Notes: generated by a model from the sequence alone, not told the origin. A DNA stretch of 33,850 nucleotides from UBA993 sp964436815 (GCA_964436815.1 CAYTER010000020.1:1-33850); one strand, 5' to 3'; shown: positions 7,368 through 15,162, numbered from the stretch's first letter. Made by a program: numbers and translations.

Positions 7368-8690
7368 TTACTCGGTTTCGTGGGCTTTATCCCACATCAG
7401 CCCTGCTAAATTCATTGCTTTATCTTTGCCTTCTTTATAACCGTAAGCTTCAGCTGCTTCAATGGTTCGATCATACCAGGTTTTTAGCTCTTCAACTTTT
7501 TCACTGCTTAAATTATAATCAGCCGGTTCGCCGGTAAATACTTCAGCAAGAGGGAGAATGCGATGACGCCAAAGACGGTGGATCCAGGTTACTTCATAAT
7601 CAACAGCACTGATCCAGGCATTGCCGCTATCCATATCTTTGGTCAAATCAATATCCAGAAGCAGGTGGTATTCAACCCGCGGAGATACGTTAGCCGGATA
7701 GTGCTGATTTGATAGCAAAGTTCCCTGGGCATAGATGGCCAATGTTGCCCTCTCGGAGCCATCAGGGCGATCATTAAAAAACCACTCGAAGGGTTGCACA
7801 AATTTCGGATGACCGCCGATAATCAAGTCAGCTCCGGCTGCCGCGAACTCTTCAGCAACCTGGCGCAGATACTGAGGTTGAGGCTCCTGGTTGTACTCAT
7901 CGTCTCCCCAGTGAGGGAAAACGGCGATTATATCGGCACCTGACGCTCTGGCATTCGCAATATCCTCAAGGACTTCAGTCAAGTCTGTAAAACCCGGTGC
8001 GTAATTAATGCAGTATTCGTGTCCCTCAGGGACTGGAATACCATTAGTGCTGAAGGTATAGCCGATAAAAGCGATATTGATGCCGTTTTGCTCTAAAATC
8101 AGCAGCTCATCGCGTTCCTCCCGGCTTTTATAAGCGCCAAATGTTTTCAGACCAAGACTGCGCAGATGATCCAGCGAAACAAGCAGGCCTTCATAACCGC
8201 GATCCAAGGCATGGTTGTTGCCAAGAGTCATTAGATCAATGCCGGCGTCACGCAAAGCAACCGACAGCTCCTGGGGAGAGTTAAACAGTGGGAAGCCGGT
8301 ATAACCGCTGTTACCAAGAAAAGATATTTCGGGACCGGCCTGGGCTGTCTCCAGATCAGCGATCGCCAGATCGCCCTTTTTAAAATAAGGTTCGATATAT
8401 TCAAAGCTCGGCGAAAAATCATAAATACCGTCACCAATATGTGCTTGTTCGATTTGAGGAATGTGGGGGAAAATATTGCCGGCAGCAATTAACTTTACCG
8501 TCCGTAGATCCGGTTCAGATAATCCCTCATCAGGGTTGGCGTCTTCAAGTTCATCACCATTAAGATTTACATCACCTTCACGGTCTCCGAACAATACTTC
8601 CGGTGGAAATACAGCTCCGGCTTGTAACCCGATAACAAAAAACAGAACTGTAACAATTATGAGCAGCATCAAAAAATGAATACGCTTCAT
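7368..8690 (-). CDS. CapA/PgsA-type metallophosphatase-fold protein
   Basis: Extracytoplasmic CapA-family protein (calcineurin-like fold, related to the poly-gamma-glutamate factor PgsA/CapA). It has an N-terminal membrane anchor at about residues 5-27. The family blocks follow: A-A-G-N-I near 71, a D-L-E-T-A segment near 112, L-G-N-N-H-A-L-D-R-G near 156-165, F-P-H-W-G-D-D near 257, and G-G-H-P-K-F-V-Q-P near 292. The length of 440 is usual. An acidic, low-complexity stretch (about 36-63) links anchor and domain. No pgsB/pgsC or cap genes are nearby, so polyglutamate synthesis is not implied; it may act on cell-envelope polymer. The start ATG 8690 has AGGAAGGTG upstream and an extended -10 promoter at 8731-8739. 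Confidence 0.88.
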   Translation of the reverse strand: MKRIHFLMLLIIVTVLFFVIGLQAGAVFPPEVLFGDREGDVNLNGDELEDANPDEGLSEPDLRTVKLIAAGNIFPHIPQIEQAHIGDGIYDFSPSFEYIEPYFKKGDLAIADLETAQAGPEISFLGNSGYTGFPLFNSPQELSVALRDAGIDLMTLGNNHALDRGYEGLLVSLDHLRSLGLKTFGAYKSREERDELLILEQNGINIAFIGYTFSTNGIPVPEGHEYCINYAPGFTDLTEVLEDIANARASGADIIAVFPHWGDDEYNQEPQPQYLRQVAEEFAAAGADLIIGGHPKFVQPFEWFFNDRPDGSERATLAIYAQGTLLSNQHYPANVSPRVEYHLLLDIDLTKDMDSGNAWISAVDYEVTWIHRLWRHRILPLAEVFTGEPADYNLSSEKVEELKTWYDRTIEAAEAYGYKEGKDKAMNLAGLMWDKAHETE

Positions 8691-8730
8691 CAGTTAAAAT
8701 GCACCTTCCTGTATATGATTACTGTTAATT

Positions 8731-8739
8731 ATTATAGCA
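8731..8739 (-). promoter_or_regulatory. extended -10 promoter of the CapA-like gene
   Basis: Minus-strand TGCTATAAT (8739-8731) is a perfect extended -10 element about 40 bases before the start codon. No good -35 is visible, as is common for extended -10 promoters. Confidence 0.55.
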
Positions 8740-8752
8740 CACCAGGTCTCTC

Positions 8753-9655
8753 TTACCAGGCGCTAAACCAGTCGAGAACCGCAAACAGCCATGACCACTG
8801 GGCATTATTGCCACCTTCCAGGTCATAATCGCCAGTTTCCGGGTTTATGCCACCCAGTTCAGGGTGGGGTCCGAAAAGCAGATAGCTTCCCGCACCAAAA
8901 CGACCGGCCACCACAGCCGGCAGACTATTTACCCCGTAACTTGCCACCGTGAGGACATCAGCCCCTTCGGCAGGGGCAAAATATGGACCGTCAAAGTAAT
9001 AAACCGGCAATTCATTATTAAATTCCTCATTTACCGGTAATTCCCGGCTTAAGTGGATTGATGTTTCTTCTCCCCAGCCAATTTCGTTAACCAACGGACC
9101 AGCTGCTCTTCCCGGAAATAAATTTAAGGGATAATCCTGATCTTCGCCTAACCAGCGCAGGATATCTGCGGCAAAATATGCGCCGGCACAACTTCCGATA
9201 AAAGAGCCACCACTGGATACAAATTGAATAATATGATCAAGGTTAGGTATATAATACCTGTATTCTGCGGCAAAACCGCCTGGAAACCAGATTAAATCGA
9301 ATTGCTCAATTAAATTATTTGACGCCACGTCATTTTCGTCAAACAGTTCATAACTGACCTCATGATCGTCTAAAAAGTTTTTTAGCGCTTGCACATTTAA
9401 ATCCCAACTGCCGACCCCGTTATAAAGGCCAACGCGCATATCGGTTATACCGTAATCCAACTCCGGGTGCAGTGAACTTTTTTCTGCAGAAGTTTCGATC
9501 TCCGTAAAATTTCCGGCAGCTTCAGGTTGTTGATTATTATTAAATGGATCTTCATTATCAGGTAGTACTCCGGATGATGAGCAGGAAGAGAGGAGGAGGG
9601 ACATTAAGACAATAATAGAGATTACAAACAAATTTTTTTTTGGTAAAGTTTTCAT
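8753..9655 (-). CDS. lipoprotein with BPL_N / class I amidotransferase-like domain
   Basis: Predicted surface lipoprotein. I start it at ATG 9655, which has GGAGGC 8 nt upstream; an ATG 10 codons earlier has none. Residues 6-24 form a signal peptide ending in the lipobox L-S-S-C (Cys25 would be lipidated). An acidic N/D/E-rich spacer follows, then a domain with the flavodoxin-like amidotransferase features F-P-G-G-F-A-A-E and the nucleophile-elbow motif G-S-C-A-G-A-Y. This fits the BPL_N family (the N-terminal domain of eukaryotic biotin-protein ligase), seen as stand-alone secreted proteins in bacteria. The reaction is unknown. It lies upstream of the CapA-like and GT4 genes on the same strand. 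Confidence 0.82.
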   Translation of the reverse strand: MKTLPKKNLFVISIIVLMSLLLSSCSSSGVLPDNEDPFNNNQQPEAAGNFTEIETSAEKSSLHPELDYGITDMRVGLYNGVGSWDLNVQALKNFLDDHEVSYELFDENDVASNNLIEQFDLIWFPGGFAAEYRYYIPNLDHIIQFVSSGGSFIGSCAGAYFAADILRWLGEDQDYPLNLFPGRAAGPLVNEIGWGEETSIHLSRELPVNEEFNNELPVYYFDGPYFAPAEGADVLTVASYGVNSLPAVVAGRFGAGSYLLFGPHPELGGINPETGDYDLEGGNNAQWSWLFAVLDWFSAW

Positions 9656-9700
9656 AAAAAAAGAGCCTCCACAGTTAAAGCGCATTTAAAGCTCATTACT

Positions 9701-9709
9701 ATTATACCA
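9701..9709 (-). promoter_or_regulatory. extended -10 promoter of the BPL_N lipoprotein gene
   Basis: Minus-strand TGGTATAAT (9709-9701) is a perfect extended -10 about 46 bases upstream of the chosen start codon. The -35 region is weak (GTAAAA at 17-nt spacing). Confidence 0.6.
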
Positions 9710-9930
9710 AAAATATTTTCTCTTTTTACGGATAACCTGAATGGTGCGAATCCGCGAAAGAGAACATATTTATCAATAAAGCAGCCGTAAATACTGATTA
9801 AAGGTGAGCTTAAACAGAAATTTATACGTTAGTTTACATAAGATATATTATCGGTAGTAATGTCAGGCCGTTTCTCTGTTTCTTGGTTAAGGTTTGTTAT
9901 GATGCTTCCTCCCGCTTTCTTTTTAAACAT
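9710..9930. other. AT-rich intergenic stretch with a spaced inverted repeat
   Basis: No gene is visible. The segment lies downstream of the recombinase gene and upstream of the lipoprotein promoter (both minus strand). It contains TTTACGG (9725-9731) and its exact complement CCGTAAA (9785-9791) 53 nt apart, and between them a small GCG-AATC-CGC hairpin (around 9748-9757). No T-run follows in either direction that would make it an obvious terminator. Confidence 0.35.
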
Positions 9931-10725
9931 TTATAAAGTTTTACCCCAATGTTTTAAAATGCTGTAAAAAGATGCTCCGCATTGCGGACAGTTTCCCTGG
10001 TAATGCAAGATGAAATCACAGTTGCAACATTTCATCGCCGGTATAGATTGCCGGTCTCCCGGTTCCGCTACAGCTTCAATGGTAATATATGGGTATTTAT
10101 GTTCCGTGTCAGGTTTGAAATTATCAACCCGTTGTATCGCATCCTCATTAACGTTAAATACAGAACCGGCACTTTCAATGATGCCTGATTGCTCTAAAAA
10201 ATAGATTTTAATATAGTTTTGGGTGGTATTTTGATCCCGGTGTCCCAAAACTTCCTGCAGCAAATCCAGGTTGCGGGTTTCGTGAATAAAATCAACAGCA
10301 AATGTTGTTCTTAACATATGCGGATAAACGTCCTTGGCAATACCGGCTCTTCTGGCATAACGTTTAATCATTTCCCTTAAATAACGATCTTTTAATTTAC
10401 CACCTCTTAAGGTGGTGAAAAAACAGGAGCAACCATCAGGCCTGATTCTTCGCCAGCTGCGCAGTAAATTCAGATCACTGATGCCAACAGCAATCGTGCG
10501 TTCTTTGGCCCCTCCGCTCTCATTGATATGAACAGTTCCATTATCCCAGTCAAGATCTGATTCATATAATTTTATTACCTCGCTGATTTTAATCCCTGTT
10601 TTTAGCATTAAACTGATAATGCATAAATTACGAAGCCCTGTAGGCGCCCTTGGATTTGGTTGCTTCAGGAGAGCAAGCTGCTCACTTTTACTCAAAACAC
10701 GAGATCCGCTGATTCTTGAACTCAT
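9931..10725 (-). CDS. tyrosine recombinase catalytic domain with zinc-ribbon tail
   Basis: XerC/D-like tyrosine recombinase reduced to the catalytic domain. I start it at ATG 10725 (AGGTG just upstream), giving 264 residues; the open frame continues 40 codons upstream without a convincing SD. Catalytic positions: T-G-I-K-I-S-E has Lys46 where Xer enzymes carry the first catalytic Arg; then Lys74 in G-G-A-K-E-R-T, His136 and Arg139 in H-M-L-R-T-T-F, His162 in L-G-H-R-D, and nucleophile Tyr171 in T-Q-N-Y. No N-terminal SAM-like DNA-binding domain precedes it. The C-terminus adds C-C-N-C...C-P-Q-C (residues 233-249), a zinc-ribbon pattern. No attachment sites, transposase or phage genes lie nearby. 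It is an orphan recombinase, perhaps altered in activity. Confidence 0.78.
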   Translation of the reverse strand: MSSRISGSRVLSKSEQLALLKQPNPRAPTGLRNLCIISLMLKTGIKISEVIKLYESDLDWDNGTVHINESGGAKERTIAVGISDLNLLRSWRRIRPDGCSCFFTTLRGGKLKDRYLREMIKRYARRAGIAKDVYPHMLRTTFAVDFIHETRNLDLLQEVLGHRDQNTTQNYIKIYFLEQSGIIESAGSVFNVNEDAIQRVDNFKPDTEHKYPYITIEAVAEPGDRQSIPAMKCCNCDFILHYQGNCPQCGASFYSILKHWGKTL

Positions 10726-10870
10726 CAATGCACCTGCTTCGTATTTGCTAAATAGTACTGCCTGTCTAATGAACGGTATCATATCAATGTTTATTGAATT
10801 ATATCTATATTCCAATAGAAAAACAAGAGTTTTGCACTCTAACATGATGCTTTAATTAGCACCGGTGGTA

Positions 10871-10899
10871 TTGACAACTTCTATATTTTTAGGTAATCT
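10871..10899 (+). promoter_or_regulatory. promoter of the leuA T-box leader
   Basis: Perfect TTGACA (10871-10876), 17-nt spacer, and a poor -10 TAATCT (10894-10899). The position fits a transcript starting near 10906, just ahead of T-box Stem I. Confidence 0.55.
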
Positions 10900-10905
10900 T
10901 ACAGG

Positions 10906-11166
10906 CAAGTTGTTGAATATTAAAAAAGGCAATGATCGGGCCCAGTAGCAGACAGAACATTTGCAGAGAGCCGTTTATCAGGTGAAATACGGTAATGAAA
11001 GAGTCTGCGAACTCTCCCGTCAGCCTCCAACCGAAATTAATTATTTCGATTAAGATTAGGCTTGGACGGAGACTTCCGTTATCACAGAGAGTGGGTGGTA
11101 GAATATTGCCACCAAGAAGAGTGGTACCGCGAAATACAGGCTTTCGTCTCTTGGACGGAAGTTTTT
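10906..11166 (+). promoter_or_regulatory. leucine-specific T-box riboswitch
   Basis: Leader RNA that senses uncharged tRNA-Leu. Stem I is closed by GGC/GCC and TGA/TCA, CGGG/CCCG pairs (about 10928-11025). It carries the AGTA loop motif near 10944 and, opposite it, the specifier codon CTC (11012-11014, context G-A-A-C-T-C), which reads Leu. The T-box sequence TGGTACCGCG lies at 11122-11131. The competing intrinsic terminator is CTTTCGTC (11141-11148) pairing with GACGGAAG (11154-11161), followed by TTTTT (11162-11166). Uncharged tRNA-Leu would stabilise the antiterminator and switch on leuA. Confidence 0.93.
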
Positions 11167-11217
11167 ATTTTGCTCTCCCCCACTTCTACTTAAAGCAGAG
11201 ACCCAGGAGGTAATAAA

Positions 11218-12765
11218 ATGAAGAACAGAAAACATAAAATTCACGGCTCCGAAAAAATATTTTTATTTGACAGCACTCTGCGTGATGGTGAGCAAACACC
11301 CGGCGCCAGACTTAATTATGAGGAGAAACTCGAAGTTGCCCGCCAGCTTGCTCGTCTTGGTGTTGATATTATTGAAGCAGGCTTTCCCATCTCATCACCA
11401 GGTGAATTAAGAGCAGTCAAAGCGATAGCAGAACAAATTAAAGGACCGGTCATCTGTGCCCTGGCCAGGGCAGTTCAGGGCGATATTGATGCAGCCTGGG
11501 AGGCAATCAGAAATGCGGAAAAACCTCGCCTCCATGTATTTCTTGGCGCGTCTGATATTCATATGGAACATAAACTAAAAAAAGACCCGGAGACACTGCT
11601 TGAACAAGCGGTCGAAGCTGTCAAGTATGCAAAAAGTTTTTGCCATGACGTCGAATACTCCCCGGAAGATGCAACCAGGGCTCGTGACGAGTATTTGTTT
11701 AAGCTTCTGGAAGCTGTGATAAAAGCTGGTGCAACCGTTATCAATATCCCTGACACTGTTGGTTATGCTATTCCGGAAGAGTTTGGCGCCCAGATAAAAA
11801 GAATTAAAGATAATGTTGCCGGGATCGACCAGGTGGTTTTAAGTGTTCACTGCCATAACGACCTTGGCCTTGCCGTCGCCAACTCGCTTGAAGCGGTAAA
11901 AAATGGAGCAAGGCAGATCGAATGCAATATTAATGGCATTGGGGAAAGAGCCGGTAATGCCGCTCTGGAGGAAATTGCCGTTGCCCTTAGGATCAGGGGT
12001 AATCATTTCCCCTACTATACTGATATAAATTATGAAGAAATCTACAGAACCAGTAGATTGGTTAGCAAACTGACCGGAATTTCTATTCCTGTTAATAAAG
12101 CCGTTGTCGGTTTAAATGCCTTTGCTCACTCTTCGGGAATCCATCAGGATGGCATTTTAAAAAATAAAGAAACTTATGAAATTATTGATGCTGAATTAAT
12201 CGGCGGCAAAGCGGCCCAAATGTGTCTTACAGCCCGCTCCGGCCGTCACGCAGTAATGGATCAACTAAAAAAACTTGGGTTTGCTTTAGATCGCAGTCAG
12301 CTTGACCAGATTTATGAACGCTTTGTTACTTTAGCCGACCGGAAAAAAGAAATTTACCCTGAAGACTTGGAAGCTCTGATTCTCGACCACCTCTCCTTTG
12401 CTGAACCGCGCTATAAACTCGATTACCTGCAAACTGTGAGCGGCAGCAAAAGCATTCCTTCAGCAGTTATTCGCCTGCGAAAGGACGATGATAGTTTGAT
12501 CGAAGAGGTAGCCATAGGTGCCGGACCGATTGATGCTGCTTACAATGCTATCAACAAAATAACCGGGTTAAGTATCGGCCTGGAAAAATATAAAATTAAT
12601 GCTGTCACCCAGGGCCGCGACGCTCTTGGCGAAGTCCAGGTTGAAATGTCATACCAGGATCGCAAGATCACCGGCCGCGGAACCAGTACCGACATTATCG
12701 AAGCCAGCGTCAAGGCTTATCTGAATGGGCTTAATAAACTGCTGCGTCTCAATGGTTATAATTAA
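11218..12765 (+). CDS. leuA: 2-isopropylmalate synthase
   Basis: First committed enzyme of leucine synthesis: condenses acetyl-CoA with 2-oxoisovalerate. It has the HMGL-like TIM-barrel motifs L-R-D-G-E-Q-T-P-G-A (residues about 20-29) and H-C-H-N-D-L-G-L-A (about 211-219), N-G-I-G-E-R-A-G-N (about 241-249), and the C-terminal LeuA dimer/feedback domain (G-P-I-D-A-A-Y-N-A, about 440). The full length of 515 is typical of bacterial LeuA; the Leu T-box argues for leuA rather than citramalate synthase. Start ATG 11218 has AGGAGG at 11205-11210. leuB, leuC and leuD are not adjacent; lexA follows behind its own promoter. Confidence 0.95.
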   Translation: MKNRKHKIHGSEKIFLFDSTLRDGEQTPGARLNYEEKLEVARQLARLGVDIIEAGFPISSPGELRAVKAIAEQIKGPVICALARAVQGDIDAAWEAIRNAEKPRLHVFLGASDIHMEHKLKKDPETLLEQAVEAVKYAKSFCHDVEYSPEDATRARDEYLFKLLEAVIKAGATVINIPDTVGYAIPEEFGAQIKRIKDNVAGIDQVVLSVHCHNDLGLAVANSLEAVKNGARQIECNINGIGERAGNAALEEIAVALRIRGNHFPYYTDINYEEIYRTSRLVSKLTGISIPVNKAVVGLNAFAHSSGIHQDGILKNKETYEIIDAELIGGKAAQMCLTARSGRHAVMDQLKKLGFALDRSQLDQIYERFVTLADRKKEIYPEDLEALILDHLSFAEPRYKLDYLQTVSGSKSIPSAVIRLRKDDDSLIEEVAIGAGPIDAAYNAINKITGLSIGLEKYKINAVTQGRDALGEVQVEMSYQDRKITGRGTSTDIIEASVKAYLNGLNKLLRLNGYN

Positions 12766-12789
12766 TCACCAGTTTAATTTGTCGGAACA

Positions 12790-12807
12790 GGCAAACAATA
12801 GTTTGCC
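12790..12807 (+). promoter_or_regulatory. perfect palindrome over the lexA promoter, candidate LexA operator
   Basis: GGCAAAC-AATA-GTTTGCC is an 18-bp perfect inverted repeat with a 4-bp centre. The core AAAC-N4-GTTT has the same spacing as the Bacillota SOS box GAAC-N4-GTTC but differs at the outer base. It overlaps the -35 of the lexA promoter, as expected for autoregulation. It could instead be the leuA terminator, since a TCTTTAAA tail follows. Confidence 0.5.
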
Positions 12808-12831
12808 TCTTTAAATATGCTGTGATATAAT
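12803..12831 (+). promoter_or_regulatory. lexA promoter
   Basis: TTGCCT (12803-12808), 17-nt spacer, extended -10 TGATATAAT (12823-12831) with a perfect TATAAT hexamer. It lies about 30 bases ahead of the lexA start and overlaps the palindrome at 12790-12807. Confidence 0.7.
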
Positions 12832-12861
12832 ATTCAAACTAAAGGCGCGGGCGGTGATCAA

Positions 12862-13470
12862 TTGGAACCTTTAACAGACAAGCAACGTCGGGTTCTTAAG
12901 TTTATCGAGCAGGAAGTTGCCCGGTGTAATTATCCTCCTTCTGTCCGTGAAATTGGCAAGGCTCTGGGGATCAGTTCTACTGCCACTGTCCATGGTTATC
13001 TCGATCTGTTGGAGGAAAAGGGCTATATAACCCGCATGGCCACCAAGCCCAGGGCTATCAAACTTTTAGTCAGTACTGAAGGCAATCCCGAACTTAAATG
13101 CTCTTTCGCTCCTCTGGTTGGCCGAATCACCGCCGGATTGCCCGTATTAGCAGAGGAAAACCGTGAAGGATATTTCCCCATACCGGAGCACCTTTCCGTA
13201 GGTGAAAATTGTTTTGTTCTCAAGGTAGAGGGCGATAGCATGATCGAGGCCGGCATAAACGACGGCGATTATGTAATAGTCCGACAGCAGTTTTCCGCAG
13301 AAAACGGTGAAATTGTAGCCGCTTTGCTGGATGAAGAAGCAACTGTAAAACGTTTTTTCCGCGAAATTAATGGCATTAGATTGCAACCTGAAAACAGCAG
13401 CTATGAACCGATCATTGCTGCTGATGTTAATATTTTAGGTAAGGTCGTTGCCCTTTTCCGCAAACTTTAA
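12862..13470 (+). CDS. lexA: LexA SOS repressor / autopeptidase
   Basis: Transcriptional repressor of the DNA-damage response, inactivated by RecA-stimulated self-cleavage. The N-terminal winged helix-turn-helix covers residues 1-65 (P-S-V-R-E-I-G-K-A-L then S-S-T-A-T-V-H-G-Y). The cleavage bond lies in I-T-A-G-L-P at Ala91-Gly92. The S24 peptidase dyad is Ser126 (G-D-S-M) and Lys163 (T-V-K-R-F). The length of 202 is typical. It starts at TTG 12862 after GCGGTGATC. Its last 36 bases overlap the end of hflX on the opposite strand. Confidence 0.96.
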   Translation: MEPLTDKQRRVLKFIEQEVARCNYPPSVREIGKALGISSTATVHGYLDLLEEKGYITRMATKPRAIKLLVSTEGNPELKCSFAPLVGRITAGLPVLAEENREGYFPIPEHLSVGENCFVLKVEGDSMIEAGINDGDYVIVRQQFSAENGEIVAALLDEEATVKRFFREINGIRLQPENSSYEPIIAADVNILGKVVALFRKL

Positions 13471-14730
13471 AGGTCTGCTAACCAAATATTCTTCTAAAAG
13501 GTCAGCAAGACCTGAATCAACTACTGCTTCAATGATCAGATAATCATTTTTATATTGGATCTCCCTTACCTCACCCTGTTGTTGTATTAGGGCCAACTGT
13601 TTCCCGGCGTTATAAGGAAGATATGCTTTTATGAGAGTCCGCTGACGATTAATCTGATCGGCTATTCTTTCTTTCAACTGGCCGAGGCCGTCTTTATTCA
13701 GCGCAGATACAAAAAGCGCTTCGGGGAAATGCCTTTTCAGATAGCTAAAATCAAAATTGTCGGCCAGGAGGTCAACCTTATTAAAAACAAGCAGCTCCCT
13801 GGCAAAGCTTTCGGCATCTATTTTCTGCAAATGCTCACGGACTATGGCAATTTGGTTAAGATAATCCGGATGGCTGATATCAACTACGTGAAGCAGGAGA
13901 TTAGCAGCTGACAGCTCTTCAAGAGTAGCCTTAAATGCAGTTACCAGCTGCTTTGGTAATTTTTCAATAAACCCGACCGTATCGGTGAAAAGAATCTCCC
14001 TTCCTCCTTCAAGTTGTCCACGCCGGACTGCAGGATCGAGAGTGGCAAATAATTTATCTTCCGTATAAAGATCAGATCCGGTCAGGGCATTCAACAGGGT
14101 TGATTTTCCGGCATTAGTGTATCCAACCAGGCTGGCCACAAAACAGCGGTTCCGCTGCCGTCTTTGCCTGTGTAATTTTCGATGTTTGCGAATTGCTGAA
14201 ATTTCTTTTTTCAATTCACTGATTTTACGGCGAATTACCCGGCGATCTACCTCTAGCTGGGTCTCACCCGGTCCCCTGGTCCCGATACCGCCACCAAGTC
14301 TTGATAGCTGTTGACCAAGACCGATTAACCTTGGCAGCGTATATTGCAGTTGAGCGAGTTCGACCTGAAGTTTCCCCTCCTTTGACAAAGCCCGGCGCGC
14401 AAATATATCAAGGATTAAAGCTGTTCTATCAATTACTTTAATATTTAACATTCGATCTAAATTGCGTATCTGGGTCGGGCTTAGTTCATTATCAAATATT
14501 ACCATATCTGCTCCATAATAATTGACGAGGTTCAATAGTTCTTCCGTTTTGCCTCTCCCCAGGTAAAAAGCATTATCCGGAACAGCTTTAACCTGAATCA
14601 AACGGCCAACTACCGTTGCGCCTGCCGTATCGGCCAGGAGAGCCAGTTCGTCCATTGAATGTTCCAGCAGGTCATCTTTCTGGCCCCTATTCAAACCGAC
14701 CAGAATTGCTTTTTCTGCGTCTTGAAGCAT
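13435..14730 (-). CDS. hflX: ribosome-associated GTPase HflX
   Basis: GTPase that binds the 50S subunit and helps split or rescue stalled ribosomes. It carries the HflX-specific glycine-rich segment and G-P-G-E-T-Q-L-E-V-D-R-R (residues about 154-165), then G1 G-Y-T-N-A-G-K-S (about 204-211), G3 D-T-V-G-F (about 251-255), and G4 N-K-V-D (about 316). The length is normal. I choose ATG 14730 (GGGAG 7 nt upstream) over the adjacent GTG 14733. It follows hfq, as in many bacteria (miaA-hfq-hflX), but a strong terminator separates it from hfq, so it probably also has its own promoter. It converges with lexA and the coding ends overlap. Confidence 0.96.
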   Translation of the reverse strand: MLQDAEKAILVGLNRGQKDDLLEHSMDELALLADTAGATVVGRLIQVKAVPDNAFYLGRGKTEELLNLVNYYGADMVIFDNELSPTQIRNLDRMLNIKVIDRTALILDIFARRALSKEGKLQVELAQLQYTLPRLIGLGQQLSRLGGGIGTRGPGETQLEVDRRVIRRKISELKKEISAIRKHRKLHRQRRQRNRCFVASLVGYTNAGKSTLLNALTGSDLYTEDKLFATLDPAVRRGQLEGGREILFTDTVGFIEKLPKQLVTAFKATLEELSAANLLLHVVDISHPDYLNQIAIVREHLQKIDAESFARELLVFNKVDLLADNFDFSYLKRHFPEALFVSALNKDGLGQLKERIADQINRQRTLIKAYLPYNAGKQLALIQQQGEVREIQYKNDYLIIEAVVDSGLADLLEEYLVSRPLKFAEKGNDLT

Positions 14731-14787
14731 CACGATACTCCCATTCTTCTTAAATTTTAAAAATTGAGCAGGAGGTCACTCATTACA

Positions 14788-14819
14788 TAAAAAAAGAAGG
14801 CATTTCCACAAACGCCTTC
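14788..14819 (-). terminator. strong intrinsic terminator after hfq
   Basis: Read on the minus strand: GAAGGCGTTT (14819-14810), loop GTGG, AAATGCCTTC (14805-14796), then an uninterrupted run of seven Ts (14795-14789). The 10-bp stem has one G.T wobble. It lies 24 bases after the hfq stop codon and marks the end of the ferredoxin-to-hfq operon. Confidence 0.9.
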
Positions 14820-14843
14820 CTTTTCGATTGGCCGGCTTTTCCC

Positions 14844-15113
14844 CTACTCTTCAGCTGTTTCTCCGTTTTCATCTTCACCTGTTTCGTTTTCAACTGATCG
14901 CAGGTTTATGTTTCGCAAAGGAATAATTGTTGATATGGCGTGTTTGTAAACCAATTGCTGTTTTCCCTCTACATCCAACAGTAGTGTGAAATTGTCAAAA
15001 CTGCGAACAACTCCCTTTATTTGATAACCGTTAACCAGAAAAACGGTGGTTAGCATATTTTCTTTGCGAGCCTGGTTAAGAAAAGTATCCTGTAAATTGA
15101 TCATGCCTTTCAT
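14844..15113 (-). CDS. hfq: RNA chaperone Hfq
   Basis: Sm-like hexameric RNA chaperone. The Sm1 core contains V-F-L-V-N-G-Y-Q-I-K-G and S-F-D-N-F-T-L-L-L-D; the Sm2 signature is Y-K-H-A-I-S-T-I at about residues 56-63. A C-terminal tail of about 18 residues is very acidic (E, D, N, G). The length of 89 is slightly longer than Bacillus Hfq because of this tail. Start ATG 15113 has GGGAG 8 nt upstream; an in-frame ATG three codons later is also possible. It lies directly after miaA, the classic arrangement. Confidence 0.96.
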   Translation of the reverse strand: MKGMINLQDTFLNQARKENMLTTVFLVNGYQIKGVVRSFDNFTLLLDVEGKQQLVYKHAISTIIPLRNINLRSVENETGEDENGETAEE

Positions 15114-15162
15114 CGATCGGGCTCCCTTCTTTTCTGTTATTACAGGAATCTATATTCGCCCG

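Noticed and set aside
7368..8690. Poly-gamma-glutamate synthesis operon
   Set aside because: Only a CapA-like protein is present; pgsB and pgsC homologues are absent.
9931..10725. Integrative element or prophage boundary at the recombinase
   Set aside because: No attachment repeats, phage genes or cargo are adjacent; the flanking genes are ordinary chromosomal ones and the tRNA-Gln about 4 kb away is intact without a duplicated 3' end that I can see.
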